Source of the DNA: JAUYQR01 sp963822435
GTDB taxonomy: Bacteria; Pseudomonadota; Alphaproteobacteria; Rhodobacterales; Rhodobacteraceae
NCBI GenBank assembly: GCA_963822435.1
Contig: CAWGHN010000004.1
Location: 1,116,001-1,180,000, forward strand
Length of the DNA stretch: 64,000 bases
Direction of reading: 5' to 3'
Of this stretch, positions 52,045 through 61,055 are shown in pieces (position 1 is the first letter of the stretch; the number at the start of each line of letters is the position of its first letter). The position numbers and the translations under genes are program-made. The notes under the pieces are model-generated. The model had not been told where the DNA came from and searched no databases. It saw only the letters and a program-made list of their open reading frames with translations.

Positions 52045-52133
52045 GGAGCGGCTGCGCCGCGCGCCTTTAGCGTCGCCGGCGCGGGCAGGCCCGCTTGGCT
52101 CCGGCTGTTTTTGAGTATGTTTGAAAAGGCGCA
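52045..52133 (+). repeat. Post-stop repeat, family B, copy 2
   Basis: Block order is GAGCGGCTGCGCCGCG (hairpin), CGTCGCCGGCGCGGGCAGG, CCCGCTTGGCTCCGG and GAGTATGTTTGAAAAGGCGC. It starts within 10 bp of the desaturase stop, in the same direction, exactly as copy 1 (33005-33083) follows the reductase-like gene. The two copies agree at roughly 80% of positions over the first 55 bp. The tail resembles the tail of family A. Confidence 0.75.
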
Positions 52134-52214
52134 AGGCGCGGCCGCTTGGGGCGATTGTGCGGGGCACAAGTTTCGGGTGGCCTCGGACGCGAGGCGCGGG
52201 GTAGTCAGGGCCGC

Positions 52215-53138
52215 ATGAGCGAAACCCCTGCCCCATTGCCCCCCCAGATGACCCCGAAGAACGAAGACTCGATGTCGGGATTCTTCTTTGCGTTGACCGC
52301 GTATCTGTTGTGGGGGTTCCTGCCGCTTTACATGAAGGCGATGGCGCATATTCCGCCGGTCGAGGTGATTGCGCATCGGGTGGTGTGGTCGGTGCCGATA
52401 GCGCTGGCCGTGATTGCCGTTCTGGGGCGGACGGCCGATTTGCGGGCGGCGTTGCGAAGCCCGCGGATGCTGGCGATGGGGGCGCTGACGGCGGCGCTGA
52501 TTTCGGTGAACTGGGGCATCTATGTCTGGGCGATAGGCTCCGGGCATGCCTTGGACGCGGCGCTGGGGTATTACATCAACCCGCTCTTTTCGATTTTCCT
52601 TGGGGCGGTGCTGCTCCGCGAGCGGATCAGGCCGGCGCAGGGCGTGGCGATTGCGCTGGCGGCGGTGGCGGTGGCGGTCTTGACCTGGGACGCGGGGCGG
52701 TTGCCGGTGGTGGCGCTGGGGCTGACGCTGTCCTGGGGGTTCTATGCGTTCTTGAAAAAGTGGCTGCCGATCGGGCCGAACCAGGGCTTCACGTTGGAAG
52801 TGCTGATCCTGTTGCCGCTGGCGTTGGCCTATATCGGCTGGCGCGGGCTGGTCGGGGGCGGGCATTTCATGGCGGGCGTCGGGTGGGATACGGCGCTTTT
52901 GTTCGGCTGCGGGCTGGTGACGGCTGGGCCTTTGATGATCTATGCCAACGGGGCCAAGCGGCTGCGGCTGTCGACCATCGCGATCATGCAATACATCGCG
53001 CCGACGATGATCTTCCTGACGGCGGTGTTTCTGTTCGACGAGCCGTTCAGCGCGGTCAAGATGGCGGCGTTTGCGCTGATCTGGGCGGCTCTGGTGATTT
53101 ATACGCTGTCAATGTTGCAGGGCCGCCGGCAGGCGTGA
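52215..53138 (+). CDS. RarD-like DMT family transporter (EamA)
   Basis: The 307-residue membrane protein is of the RarD type: GFFFALTAYLLWGFLPLYMK, EVIAHRVVWSVPIALAVIA, NWGIYVWAIGSGHALDAALG and YYINPLFSIFLGAVLLRERI are characteristic, as is PLMIYANGAKRLRLSTIAIM. RarD proteins are presumed drug/metabolite exporters. The ATG at 52215 adds a short Pro-rich head (MSETPAPLPPQMTPKNEDSM); the methionine 19 codons later (MSGFFFAL) is the other possible start. Its last 83 bp overlap the end of anmK on the opposite strand. Confidence 0.9.
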   Translation: MSETPAPLPPQMTPKNEDSMSGFFFALTAYLLWGFLPLYMKAMAHIPPVEVIAHRVVWSVPIALAVIAVLGRTADLRAALRSPRMLAMGALTAALISVNWGIYVWAIGSGHALDAALGYYINPLFSIFLGAVLLRERIRPAQGVAIALAAVAVAVLTWDAGRLPVVALGLTLSWGFYAFLKKWLPIGPNQGFTLEVLILLPLALAYIGWRGLVGGGHFMAGVGWDTALLFGCGLVTAGPLMIYANGAKRLRLSTIAIMQYIAPTMIFLTAVFLFDEPFSAVKMAAFALIWAALVIYTLSMLQGRRQA

Positions 53139-54249
53139 GCGAGGTTTGCGTGACCGGGGGGCGGGAGACCTGCCCGCCGCCAACGAAGGCGGGAACGCCG
53201 GTGGTGCCGGGGGCCGAGGTTGGCAGTTTTGCCAGCACGCGGACGGCGAGGTAGGCGAAGGCCTGCGCTTCCAGCATGTCGCCGTTGAGGCCGACGACCT
53301 CCACGGGCTGAACCGGGCAGTCGAAGCGCAGGGCAAGTTCGGTCATCAGGGTGGGGTTGTGGCGGCCGCCGCCGGTGACGAGGAGGCGGCTGATGGGAGC
53401 CGGGAAATGGCGCGCGCCTTCGGCGACAGCGGCGGCGGCGGCGGCGGTAAGGGTGGCTGCGGCGTCAGCATCGTTGAGAGTTGCGGCGGCGGCGGAGAGG
53501 CTGTCAAAATCGTTTCGATCCAGTGACTTCGGCGGTGTTCTTGAGAAATAGGGTGAGGCGAGGAAGGCGGTGATGATCGCCTCGCTGGCCATGCCTTTGT
53601 TGGCGAGCGCACCGGCCTCGTCATGGGCAAGGCCGAGGCGGGTATGCATCAGGTCATTGATCGGCGCGTTGGCGGGGCCGGTGTCGAAGGCCAGAAGCGC
53701 ACCGGGGGTATCGGGGCCGGGGGCGGTAGGATCGACCCATGTGAGGTTGCCGACGCCGCCGAGGTTCAGGAAGGCGATGGGGGCCGTCGCCCCGATCTGG
53801 CGGGCGCAGGCGTAGTGGAAGAAGGGCGCGAGCGGTGCGCCCTGCCCGCCCAAGGCCACGTCGGAGGAGCGGAAATCCCAGACGGTGGTGAGGCCGAGGG
53901 CTTCGGCCAAAAGCGTGCCGTTGCCGCATTGGTGGGTGCCGCGACCGCCCGGCTCATGCGCGAGGGTCTGGCCGTGGAAGCCCAAGACCTCGGCCCCTTC
54001 GAAGCGGGACAGAAGTTCGGCATGGGCGGTTTCTACCACCTCGGCGGCGGCGGCGACGGCTGGGTCGCCGGGCCATTGGTTGAGGGCGGCGCGGATCAGG
54101 CTGCGCTCGGTTTCGGTATAGGGGCGGTAGGCGTGCGGGCCGAAGGCAAGGATTTCGTGCCCATCGGTCAGAAGCATCGCGGCATCGACCCCGTCCAGCG
54201 AGGTGCCGGACATCGCGCCCAAGGCCCAGAGAGCGCCGTCTTTCCGCAT
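53056..54249 (-). CDS. anmK: Anhydro-N-acetylmuramic acid kinase
   Basis: AnmK phosphorylates and opens 1,6-anhydro-MurNAc recovered from murein turnover, in the cytoplasm. Motifs: ALGAMSGTSLDGVDAAML with the phosphate loop at the N-terminus, GFHGQTLAHEPGG, VWDFRSSDVALGGQGAPLAP, NLGGVGNLTW, FDTGPANAPIND and LLVTGGGRHNPTLM. The start is the ATG at 54249 (MRKDGALWAL). At 397 residues it is some 25-30 longer than usual: a Pro/Thr-rich tail after VGGGQVSRP runs antisense into the last codons of the RarD-like gene. It is divergent from tyrS, 57 bp away. Confidence 0.94.
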   Translation of the reverse strand: MRKDGALWALGAMSGTSLDGVDAAMLLTDGHEILAFGPHAYRPYTETERSLIRAALNQWPGDPAVAAAAEVVETAHAELLSRFEGAEVLGFHGQTLAHEPGGRGTHQCGNGTLLAEALGLTTVWDFRSSDVALGGQGAPLAPFFHYACARQIGATAPIAFLNLGGVGNLTWVDPTAPGPDTPGALLAFDTGPANAPINDLMHTRLGLAHDEAGALANKGMASEAIITAFLASPYFSRTPPKSLDRNDFDSLSAAAATLNDADAAATLTAAAAAAVAEGARHFPAPISRLLVTGGGRHNPTLMTELALRFDCPVQPVEVVGLNGDMLEAQAFAYLAVRVLAKLPTSAPGTTGVPAFVGGGQVSRPPVTQTSLTPAGGPATLTAYKSPEPPRSAQTPPS

Positions 54250-54306
54250 CTTCCCTTGGTCTCCGTGCAAAGCTATACCCTGCCCACCTTAAAGCACGGG
54301 TGCCAT

Positions 54307-55557
54307 ATGACCTACCATCCGAAATCAGAATTCCTGCGTGTGATGTTCGAGCGCGGCTATGTCGCCGATTGCACGGACTATCAGGCGCTGGACGCGGCGA
54401 TGGTGAAGGGCGTGGTGCCGGGGTACATCGGGTTCGATGCCACGGCGACCAGCTTGCATGTGGGCAGCCTGATCCAGATCATGATGCTGCGCTGGCTGCA
54501 AAAGACGGGTGGCAAGCCGATCGTGCTGATGGGCGGGGGGACGACGAAGATCGGCGATCCGTCATTTCGGGCCGAGGAGCGGCCGTTGCTGACGGACGCG
54601 CAGATCGGGCAGAACATCGAGGGCATCAAGCGGGCGTTCGCGCCTTATGTGACCTTCGGCAACGCGGCCAGCGACGCGGTGATGGTGAACAACGCCGAGT
54701 GGCTGGACGCGCTGAACTATATCGGGTTCTTGCGTGACATCGGGCGGCATTTCAGCGTGAACCGCATGCTTTCGTTCGAGAGCGTGAAGTCGCGGCTGGA
54801 CCGGGAGCAATCGTTGAGCTTTCTTGAGTTCAACTACATGATCCTGCAAGCTTATGATTTCCTTGAACTGAACCGCCGCTATGGCTGTTTGTTGCAGATG
54901 GGCGGGTCGGACCAGTGGGGCAATATCATCAACGGGGTCGATCTGACGCGGCGGGTGATCGGGGGCGAGGTGTTCGGGCTGACCTCGCATCTGTTGACCA
55001 CCAGCGACGGGCGCAAGATGGGCAAGACGGCGCAGGGCGCGGTCTGGCTGAACGGCGATCTGACCAGCCCTTACGAGTTCTGGCAGTTCTGGCGCAACAC
55101 CACGGATGCCGACGTGGGGCGGTTCCTGAAGCTGTACAGTGAGTTGCCGCTGGACGAGTGCAACCGGCTGGGGGCGCTTGGCGGGTCGGAGATCAACGCG
55201 GCCAAGATCGTGCTGGCCAACGCCGTGACGACGCTGCTGCACGGAGCCGATGCGGCGGCGGCGGCGGAAGCGACCGCGCGCGAGGTGTTCGAGAAGGGCG
55301 GGATCGGGGACGATCTGCCGACGGTGCGGCTGACGCCCGCGGAACTGGCGGACGGCGTTGGCATCGTGCAGTTGTTCGTGCGAGCGGGGCTTGCCGGCAG
55401 CGGCAAGGACGCCAAGCGGCTGATTTCCGAAGGCGGCGCGCGGCTGAACGATGATCTGGTGACGGATGCCGCGATGCGGCTGGGGGCTGGTGATCTGGTT
55501 GAGCCGGTGAAGCTGACCGCTGGCAAGAAGCGGCACGCGCTGGTGATTCTGGACTGA
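54307..55557 (+). CDS. tyrS: Tyrosyl-tRNA synthetase
   Basis: TyrS charges tRNA-Tyr in the cytoplasm. The 416-residue protein is of the long class I type: GFDATATSLHVGSLIQIMML contains the HIGH-like signature, GGSDQWGNIINGVDLTRR the tyrosine site, and SDGRKMGKTAQGAVWL the KMSKS-like loop. A C-terminal S4-type RNA-binding domain ends the protein (GSGKDAKRLISEGGARLNDD). The start is the ATG at 54307 (MTYHPKSEFL); open sequence upstream is antisense to anmK. A G/C hairpin lies just after the stop (about 55565-55595) without a clear T run. Confidence 0.97.
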   Translation: MTYHPKSEFLRVMFERGYVADCTDYQALDAAMVKGVVPGYIGFDATATSLHVGSLIQIMMLRWLQKTGGKPIVLMGGGTTKIGDPSFRAEERPLLTDAQIGQNIEGIKRAFAPYVTFGNAASDAVMVNNAEWLDALNYIGFLRDIGRHFSVNRMLSFESVKSRLDREQSLSFLEFNYMILQAYDFLELNRRYGCLLQMGGSDQWGNIINGVDLTRRVIGGEVFGLTSHLLTTSDGRKMGKTAQGAVWLNGDLTSPYEFWQFWRNTTDADVGRFLKLYSELPLDECNRLGALGGSEINAAKIVLANAVTTLLHGADAAAAAEATAREVFEKGGIGDDLPTVRLTPAELADGVGIVQLFVRAGLAGSGKDAKRLISEGGARLNDDLVTDAAMRLGAGDLVEPVKLTAGKKRHALVILD

Positions 55558-55632
55558 GGCTTTGCGCGGCGGCGGGAACCCTTCGCCGCGCCAGACCGTT
55601 TTCTGTTTCGCAACCGAAACGGAGGACGACGG

Positions 55633-56112
55633 ATGCCGACACCGGATGAGCTGGAAGCGAAACTTTGGGCGGGCCTGCGCTCGGAGATGACGGTGATGCT
55701 GGGGACCGAGGGTGACCGCGCCCCTGCCCGCCCGATGACTGCGATGGTCGATGGTGACGAAAATCGCGGGCCGTTGTGGTTTTTCACCAGTCAGGACAGC
55801 GAGTTGGTGCGTGCCGGAGGCGGGCCAGCGACGGCGATGTATGTGGCCAAGGGGCATGACCTGTTCGCGCGGATCGAAGGCGTGCTGCGCGAGGATACGG
55901 ACCCGGCGATGATCGACCGGCTGTGGAACCCCTTTGTCGCGGCCTGGTATCACGGCAAGGACGATCCGGACATCGCGCTGATGCGGATGGATCTGGACAG
56001 CGCGGAGATCTGGGAAAACGCCTCGTCGCTGATCGCGGGGATCAAGGCGCTGTTCGGGCGCAAGCCGCAGCAGGACTACAAGGACAAGGTGGCGGACGTG
56101 ACGCTGGAGTGA
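55633..56112 (+). CDS. Pyridoxamine 5'-phosphate oxidase-related flavin-binding protein
   Basis: The 159-residue protein has the split-barrel flavin fold seen in general stress proteins: MTVMLGTEGDRAPARPMTAM, GPLWFFTSQDSELVRAGGGP, YVAKGHDLFARIEGVLREDT and LWNPFVAAWYHGKDDPDIAL. It probably binds FMN or F420-like flavin; a vitamin B6 role is unlikely because the PLP-binding residues of PdxH are missing. A GGAGGACG ribosome site precedes the ATG. It ends in a shared terminator with the convergent cyclophilin gene. Confidence 0.88.
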   Translation: MPTPDELEAKLWAGLRSEMTVMLGTEGDRAPARPMTAMVDGDENRGPLWFFTSQDSELVRAGGGPATAMYVAKGHDLFARIEGVLREDTDPAMIDRLWNPFVAAWYHGKDDPDIALMRMDLDSAEIWENASSLIAGIKALFGRKPQQDYKDKVADVTLE

Positions 56113-56138
56113 AAAAGGGGGCCTTGCGGCCCCCTTTT
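56113..56138. terminator. Bidirectional intrinsic terminator
   Basis: A perfect 11-bp stem AAAAGGGGGCC / GGCCCCCTTTT with a TTGC loop starts on the base after the stop codon of the flavin-binding protein gene and ends one base before the stop codon of the convergent cyclophilin gene. With A and T runs on either side it serves both directions. Confidence 0.92.
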
Positions 56139-56139
56139 G

Positions 56140-56722
56140 TTACGGCTGGACGGTGACTTTGGTCATCACGTCGGGGGTTGCGGGCGGTTCGCCGCGCTGG
56201 ATGGCGTCGACCACGTCCATCCCCGAAATCACCCGGCCGACGACGGTGTATTGGCCGTCAAGGAAATCGCCCGGTGCGAACATGATGAAGAACTGGCTGT
56301 TGGCCGAGTTCGGGTCCTGGCTGCGGGCCATGCCGACGATGCCGCGCTGGAACGAGATGTCCGAAAACTCGGCCGGGAGGTCGGGCTTGTCGGAACCGCC
56401 CATGCCGGCCATCGAAAGATCGCCGCCCGCCTTGCCGTTCGCGACATCGCCGGTCTGCGCCATGAAGCCGTCGATGACCCGGTGGAACACGACGTTGTCA
56501 TAGGCGCCTTCGGTGGCGAGCGCGGTGATCTGCGCGACGTGCTGGGGGGCGACGTCCGGGAGCAGGTCGATGACGACGGTGCCGTTGGCGGTGCCGGCAA
56601 CCTCGATCACGAGGTTCGGGCCGGGGCCGTCGGTGGCGTCTTGCGCCTGAGCGGATTGCGACACGCCGTAGCCCACGACAACGGCGAGACCGGCGGCAAA
56701 GAGGCCGCCTGCAAGGATGCGA

Positions 56723-56736
<14 letters not shown>
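56140..56736 (-). CDS. Periplasmic peptidylprolyl isomerase (cyclophilin)
   Basis: The 198-residue protein begins MSRLDRILAGGLFAAGLAVV, a membrane-type signal peptide, so the isomerase should act in the periplasm. The cyclophilin core has NVVFHRVIDGFMAQTGDVAN with the catalytic Arg, ANSQFFIMF and TVVGRVISGMDVVD. It is about 60% identical by eye to the next cyclophilin over the core. Its start overlaps the end of that gene by 14 bp, so both are made from one mRNA, with the cytoplasmic form first. Confidence 0.94.
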
Positions 56737-57235
<499 letters not shown>

Positions 57236-57369
57236 GCGGCACCTCCGGGTTTCATTGCGCGCGGACCGTAATGGCGGGTTCCGGCCAAGGGAAGGGCAAA
57301 CCGTCGTGATCGGTTGACGGGGCCGTGATATGCGCGGCAAAAGCGAAGTGGATTTAGAGGAGTGATGCG

Positions 57370-58560
57370 ATGCCTTGGAACACGCTGGATGACATGGACC
57401 TGAGCGGCAAGACCGTGCTGACCCGCGTGGACATCAACGTGCCGATGGAGGCAGGCGTGGTCAGCGACATGACCCGGATCGACAAGATCAAGCCCACGGT
57501 GGAGGCGATCATCGCCAAGGGCGGCAAGGTGGTGTTGCTGGCGCACTTCGACCGGCCAAAGGGCAAGGTGGTGCCGGAGATGAGCCTTGGGCATCTGGTG
57601 GAGGCGCTGTCGGCGTCGCTGGGGCGCAAGGTGGTGTTTGCTGCCGATTGCGTGGGCGATGTGGCGGCGAAGGCGATTGCCGGAGCCAGGGCGGGCGAAG
57701 TGGTATTGCTGGAAAACACCCGCTTCAAGCCGGGCGAGGAGAAGAACGATCCGGCGCTGGCGGCAGAGATGGCGGCCTTGGGCGATGTTTACGTGAACGA
57801 TGCGTTTTCGGCGGCGCACCGGGCGCATGCCTCGACCGAGGGGCTGGCGCGGCTGTTGCCTGCGGCGGCGGGGCGGCTGATGGAAGCGGAGTTGAAGGCG
57901 CTGGAGGCGGCGTTGGGCAAGCCGGAGCGGCCTGTGGTGGCGGTGGTCGGCGGGGCCAAGGTTTCGACCAAGATCGAGCTTTTGGCGAACCTTGTCACCA
58001 AGGTCGACCATCTGGTGATCGGTGGGGGCATGGCCAACACCTTCCTTGTGGCCGAGGGGATCGAGGTTGGCAAATCGCTGGCCGAACGCGAGATGGCGGA
58101 AACCGCACGGGAGATTCACCGCAAGGCGCAGAAGGCCGGGTGTTCCATTCACCTGCCGGTCGATGTGGTGGTGGCGCGCGAGTTCAAGGCCGGGGCGGAA
58201 AGCCATGTGGTGGGCGTGCGCGACTGCCCGATGGATGCGATGATCCTGGATGCCGGGCCAAAGACCGTGGCATCCATCGAGGCGGTGTTTGCGGGGGCCA
58301 AGACGCTGATCTGGAACGGGCCGCTGGGCGCCTTCGAGATCACGCCGTTCGATGCGGCGACCAATGCAGCGGCGAAGGCTGCGGCGCGGCTGACGCGGGA
58401 GGGGAAGCTCATTTCGGTGGCGGGGGGCGGTGACACGGTGGCAGCCCTCAATCAGGCGGGGGCGGCGGAGGATTTCACCTTTATTTCCACCGCCGGGGGC
58501 GCGTTTCTGGAGTGGATGGAGGGCAAGGAATTGCCCGGCGTCGCGGCCCTGATGGGTTGA
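57370..58560 (+). CDS. pgk: Phosphoglycerate kinase
   Basis: Pgk transfers phosphate between 1,3-bisphosphoglycerate and ADP in glycolysis and the Calvin cycle. The 396-residue protein has the substrate loops RVDINVPMEAGVVSDMTRID, HFDRPKGKVVPEMSLGHLVE and NDAFSAAHRAHAST, the ATP-side GGAKVSTKIELL and the C-terminal hinge VAGGGDTVAALNQAG. AGAGGAG lies upstream of the ATG at 57370. The class I aldolase gene follows after 52 bp on the same strand and may share its transcript. Confidence 0.98.
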   Translation: MPWNTLDDMDLSGKTVLTRVDINVPMEAGVVSDMTRIDKIKPTVEAIIAKGGKVVLLAHFDRPKGKVVPEMSLGHLVEALSASLGRKVVFAADCVGDVAAKAIAGARAGEVVLLENTRFKPGEEKNDPALAAEMAALGDVYVNDAFSAAHRAHASTEGLARLLPAAAGRLMEAELKALEAALGKPERPVVAVVGGAKVSTKIELLANLVTKVDHLVIGGGMANTFLVAEGIEVGKSLAEREMAETAREIHRKAQKAGCSIHLPVDVVVAREFKAGAESHVVGVRDCPMDAMILDAGPKTVASIEAVFAGAKTLIWNGPLGAFEITPFDAATNAAAKAAARLTREGKLISVAGGGDTVAALNQAGAAEDFTFISTAGGAFLEWMEGKELPGVAALMG

Positions 58561-58612
58561 GCGGGCGGCCGTGCCGGATTATCACTGACGCGAGAGCAAG
58601 CAGGAGACGGAC

Positions 58613-59504
58613 ATGGCGAACGCTGAAATGACCGAACAGGTGCGCAACGGCAAAGGCTTCATCGCCGCGCTGGACCAGTCGGGCGGATCGACCCCGAAGG
58701 CGCTGAAGCTCTATGGCGTGCCGGAGACCGCCTATTCGGGCGAAGCGGCGATGTATCGACATGATCCACGCGATGCGGCGGCGGATCATCAGGTCGCCAG
58801 CGTTTTCCGGCGACAAGGTGGTCGGCGCGATCCTGTTCGAACAGACGATGGACCGCGATATCGACGGCATCCCGACAGCGGAATTTCTGTGGAAGCACCG
58901 CCATGTCGTGCCGTTCCTGAAGATCGACAAGGGGCTTGAGGCCGAGGCGGACGGGGTCCAGCTGATGAAACCGATGCCGGGGCTGGACGCGCTGTTGGCA
59001 CGCGCCGTGAAGGCCGGGATTTTCGGCACCAAGGAACGGTCTGTGGTCAATGCCGCGAACCGCAAGGGCATTGCGGCGATTGTGGCGCAGCAGTTCGATG
59101 TCGGCCGTCAGGTGGCGGCACATGGGCTGATGCCGATTCTGGAGCCGGAGGTCACGATCTCGATCGCCGACAAGGAAAAGGCCGAGGCGATGTTGCAGGA
59201 AGAAATCCTGCTGGCGCTGGATCACCTGCCCGCGGGCGAACAGGTGATGCTTAAGCTGTCGTTGCCGACGGTGGCGAATTTCTACAAGCCCTTGGTGACG
59301 CATCCGAAGGTGTTGAAGGTGGTGGCGCTTTCGGGCGGGCATAGCCGCGACAAGGCGAACGAGATTCTGGCGCAGAACCACGGGATCATCGCAAGCTTCA
59401 GCCGCGCGCTGACCGAGGGACTTTCGGCACAGCAGTCGGACGCCGAGTTTGACGCGGCATTGGGGGCGGCGATCGACAGCATCTACCGCGCCTCGATCAC
59501 CTGA
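58613..59504 (+). pseudogene. Class I fructose-bisphosphate aldolase, broken by one frameshift
   Basis: The enzyme would cleave fructose 1,6-bisphosphate with a Schiff-base lysine. The start MANAEMTEQVRNGKGFIAAL is followed by DQSGGSTPKALKLYGV. After EAAMY an extra C at about 58757 shifts the frame; without it the protein continues DMIHAMRRRIIRSPAFSGDK and then VVGAILFEQTMDRDIDG to the stop at 59504. The total length (892 nt) is exactly one base too long for a 296-residue protein. Everything after the shift is intact (PILEPEVTI, VMLKLSLPT with the catalytic Lys, ALSGGHSR). The defect may be an assembly error, like those in nrdJ, or a real inactivation. Confidence 0.9.
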
Positions 59505-59616
59505 GGGCTGCCGTTCAACACGTTGAGTCCGGTGCGTTTTCGGGATTCACAAAGGCCTGACGTTATGCGATGATTCGGCCATGCCCCCGGTCAAGAGGGG
59601 CGGTGGGGCTGCAGGC

Positions 59617-59931
59617 ATGACGATTTCGCAGGCGCGGGCGCAGACACGGCAAGGCGTGGGCGGGCTGATTTATTTCGCCCTTGCCTTCATGCTGGGGGCC
59701 TATTTCACCTTTGCCGCCGTGCAGGGCGACTACGGCCTGTTCCGCCGGGTGGAGATTGCCGCCGAAGCGCAGGTGCTGACCGAAGAGCGCGACCGTCTGG
59801 CCGCCGATCTGGCGGAAATGACCAACCTTACCCGGCGCTTGTCGGATGCATTCCTTGATCTTGACCTTCTGGACCAGCAGGCCCGTGACATTCTGGGCTA
59901 TCTGCGCACCGACGAGATCGTCATCCGCTGA
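59617..59931 (+). CDS. FtsB/DivIC-like septum formation initiator protein
   Basis: The 104-residue bitopic membrane protein has a short cytoplasmic head, one transmembrane helix at about 15-35 (GGLIYFALAFMLGAYFTFAA) and a periplasmic coiled coil at about 45-80 (LTEERDRLAADLAEMTNLTR). This is the layout of FtsB, which joins FtsQ and FtsL at the division site. It lies just upstream of pdhA, the usual place in this order. I prefer the ATG at 59617 (MTISQARAQTRQG); an ATG at 59581 would add twelve residues but has no ribosome site. Confidence 0.85.
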   Translation: MTISQARAQTRQGVGGLIYFALAFMLGAYFTFAAVQGDYGLFRRVEIAAEAQVLTEERDRLAADLAEMTNLTRRLSDAFLDLDLLDQQARDILGYLRTDEIVIR

Positions 59932-59983
59932 AACCCTGCACCACGCGCTGCTGGCCTTGCGCGGCAACGCCGCGCCCTTTGGC

Positions 59984-60038
59984 TTGTTTCGGTCTGTATT
60001 TTCCGTTATGGTGCAGATAGTTTAGTATTGAACTATCT
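59984..60038 (+). promoter_or_regulatory. Promoter of the pdh operon with inverted-repeat operator
   Basis: TTGTTT (59984-59989) and TATGGT (60007-60012) are 17 bp apart. Directly downstream, over the expected start point, lies a perfect 8-bp inverted repeat AGATAGTT-N8-AACTATCT (60015-60038), an AT-rich island in GC-rich DNA, followed by GGGAGGA and pdhA. The layout fits a repressor that senses a central metabolite; the regulator is not identified. Confidence 0.6.
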
Positions 60039-60055
60039 TGCCCGGGAGGATGCCG

Positions 60056-61042
60056 ATGGCCAAGAAGCCAGCCGAAAGGCCGAACGTCTCGAAAGACGAG
60101 CTTTTGCAATATTACCGTGACATGCTGCTGATCCGCCGCTTTGAAGAAAAAGCGGGCCAGCTGTATGGCATGGGCCTGATCGGCGGCTTCTGCCACCTGT
60201 ATATCGGACAGGAAGCGGTGGTTGTTGGCCTTGAGGCTGCGTCCAAGGAAGGCGACAAGCGCGTCACCAGCTACCGTGACCACGGGCACATGCTGGCCTG
60301 CGGGATGGACCCGAAGGGCGTGATGGCCGAACTGACCGGGCGGATTGGAGGATACTCCAAGGGCAAGGGCGGCTCGATGCACATGTTCTCGAAAGAGAAA
60401 CATTTCTATGGCGGGCACGGGATTGTTGGCGCGCAGGTGCCGCTGGGGGCGGGTCTGGCCTTTGCCGACAAGTATCTGGGCAATGACAACGTGACCTTCA
60501 CCTATTTCGGCGACGGGGCCGCGAACCAGGGCCAGGTCTATGAGACCTACAACATGGCCGAACTTTGGGCGCTGCCGGTGATCTTCGTGATCGAAAACAA
60601 CGGCTATGCGATGGGCACATCGGTCAAGCGGTCGACCAAATCCACCACCTATTTCGGTCGCGGCATCGCTTACGGCATCCCGGGCGAGCAGGTCGACGGG
60701 ATGGACGTGCTGGCGGTGAAGGCGGCGGGCGAGAAGGCCGTGGCGCACTGCCGGGCCGGGAACGGACCATATATCCTTGAGATGATGACCTACCGCTACC
60801 GCGGACATTCCATGTCCGACCCAGCGAAATACCGGACGCGGGAAGAGGTGGAGAAGATGCGGTCGGAAAAGGACGCCATCGAGCATGTGCGCGACCTGCT
60901 GATACAGTCGGGGCTGGCCTCGGATGAAGACCTGAAGGCCATCGACAAGGACATCAAGGCGATCGTCAACGAGAGCGCCGAGTTTGCCAAAGACAGCCCG
61001 GAGCCTCCGCTGGAGGAACTCTGGACCGATATCTACGCCTGA
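60056..61042 (+). CDS. pdhA: Pyruvate dehydrogenase E1 component, alpha subunit
   Basis: PdhA binds thiamine diphosphate with PdhB and decarboxylates pyruvate in the pyruvate dehydrogenase complex. The 328-residue protein has IRRFEEKAGQLYGMGLIGGF, the ThDP motif GDGAANQGQVYE ending in VIENNGYAMGTS, and the loop YRYRGHSMSDPAKYRTREEV. I chose the ATG at 60056 (MAKKPAERPN) six bases after GGAGG; an ATG at 60050 is possible. pdhB follows after 13 bp and pdhC after 9 bp more; the E3 gene is not in the window. Confidence 0.97.
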   Translation: MAKKPAERPNVSKDELLQYYRDMLLIRRFEEKAGQLYGMGLIGGFCHLYIGQEAVVVGLEAASKEGDKRVTSYRDHGHMLACGMDPKGVMAELTGRIGGYSKGKGGSMHMFSKEKHFYGGHGIVGAQVPLGAGLAFADKYLGNDNVTFTYFGDGAANQGQVYETYNMAELWALPVIFVIENNGYAMGTSVKRSTKSTTYFGRGIAYGIPGEQVDGMDVLAVKAAGEKAVAHCRAGNGPYILEMMTYRYRGHSMSDPAKYRTREEVEKMRSEKDAIEHVRDLLIQSGLASDEDLKAIDKDIKAIVNESAEFAKDSPEPPLEELWTDIYA

Positions 61043-61055
61043 GGGGGAGAGACAC

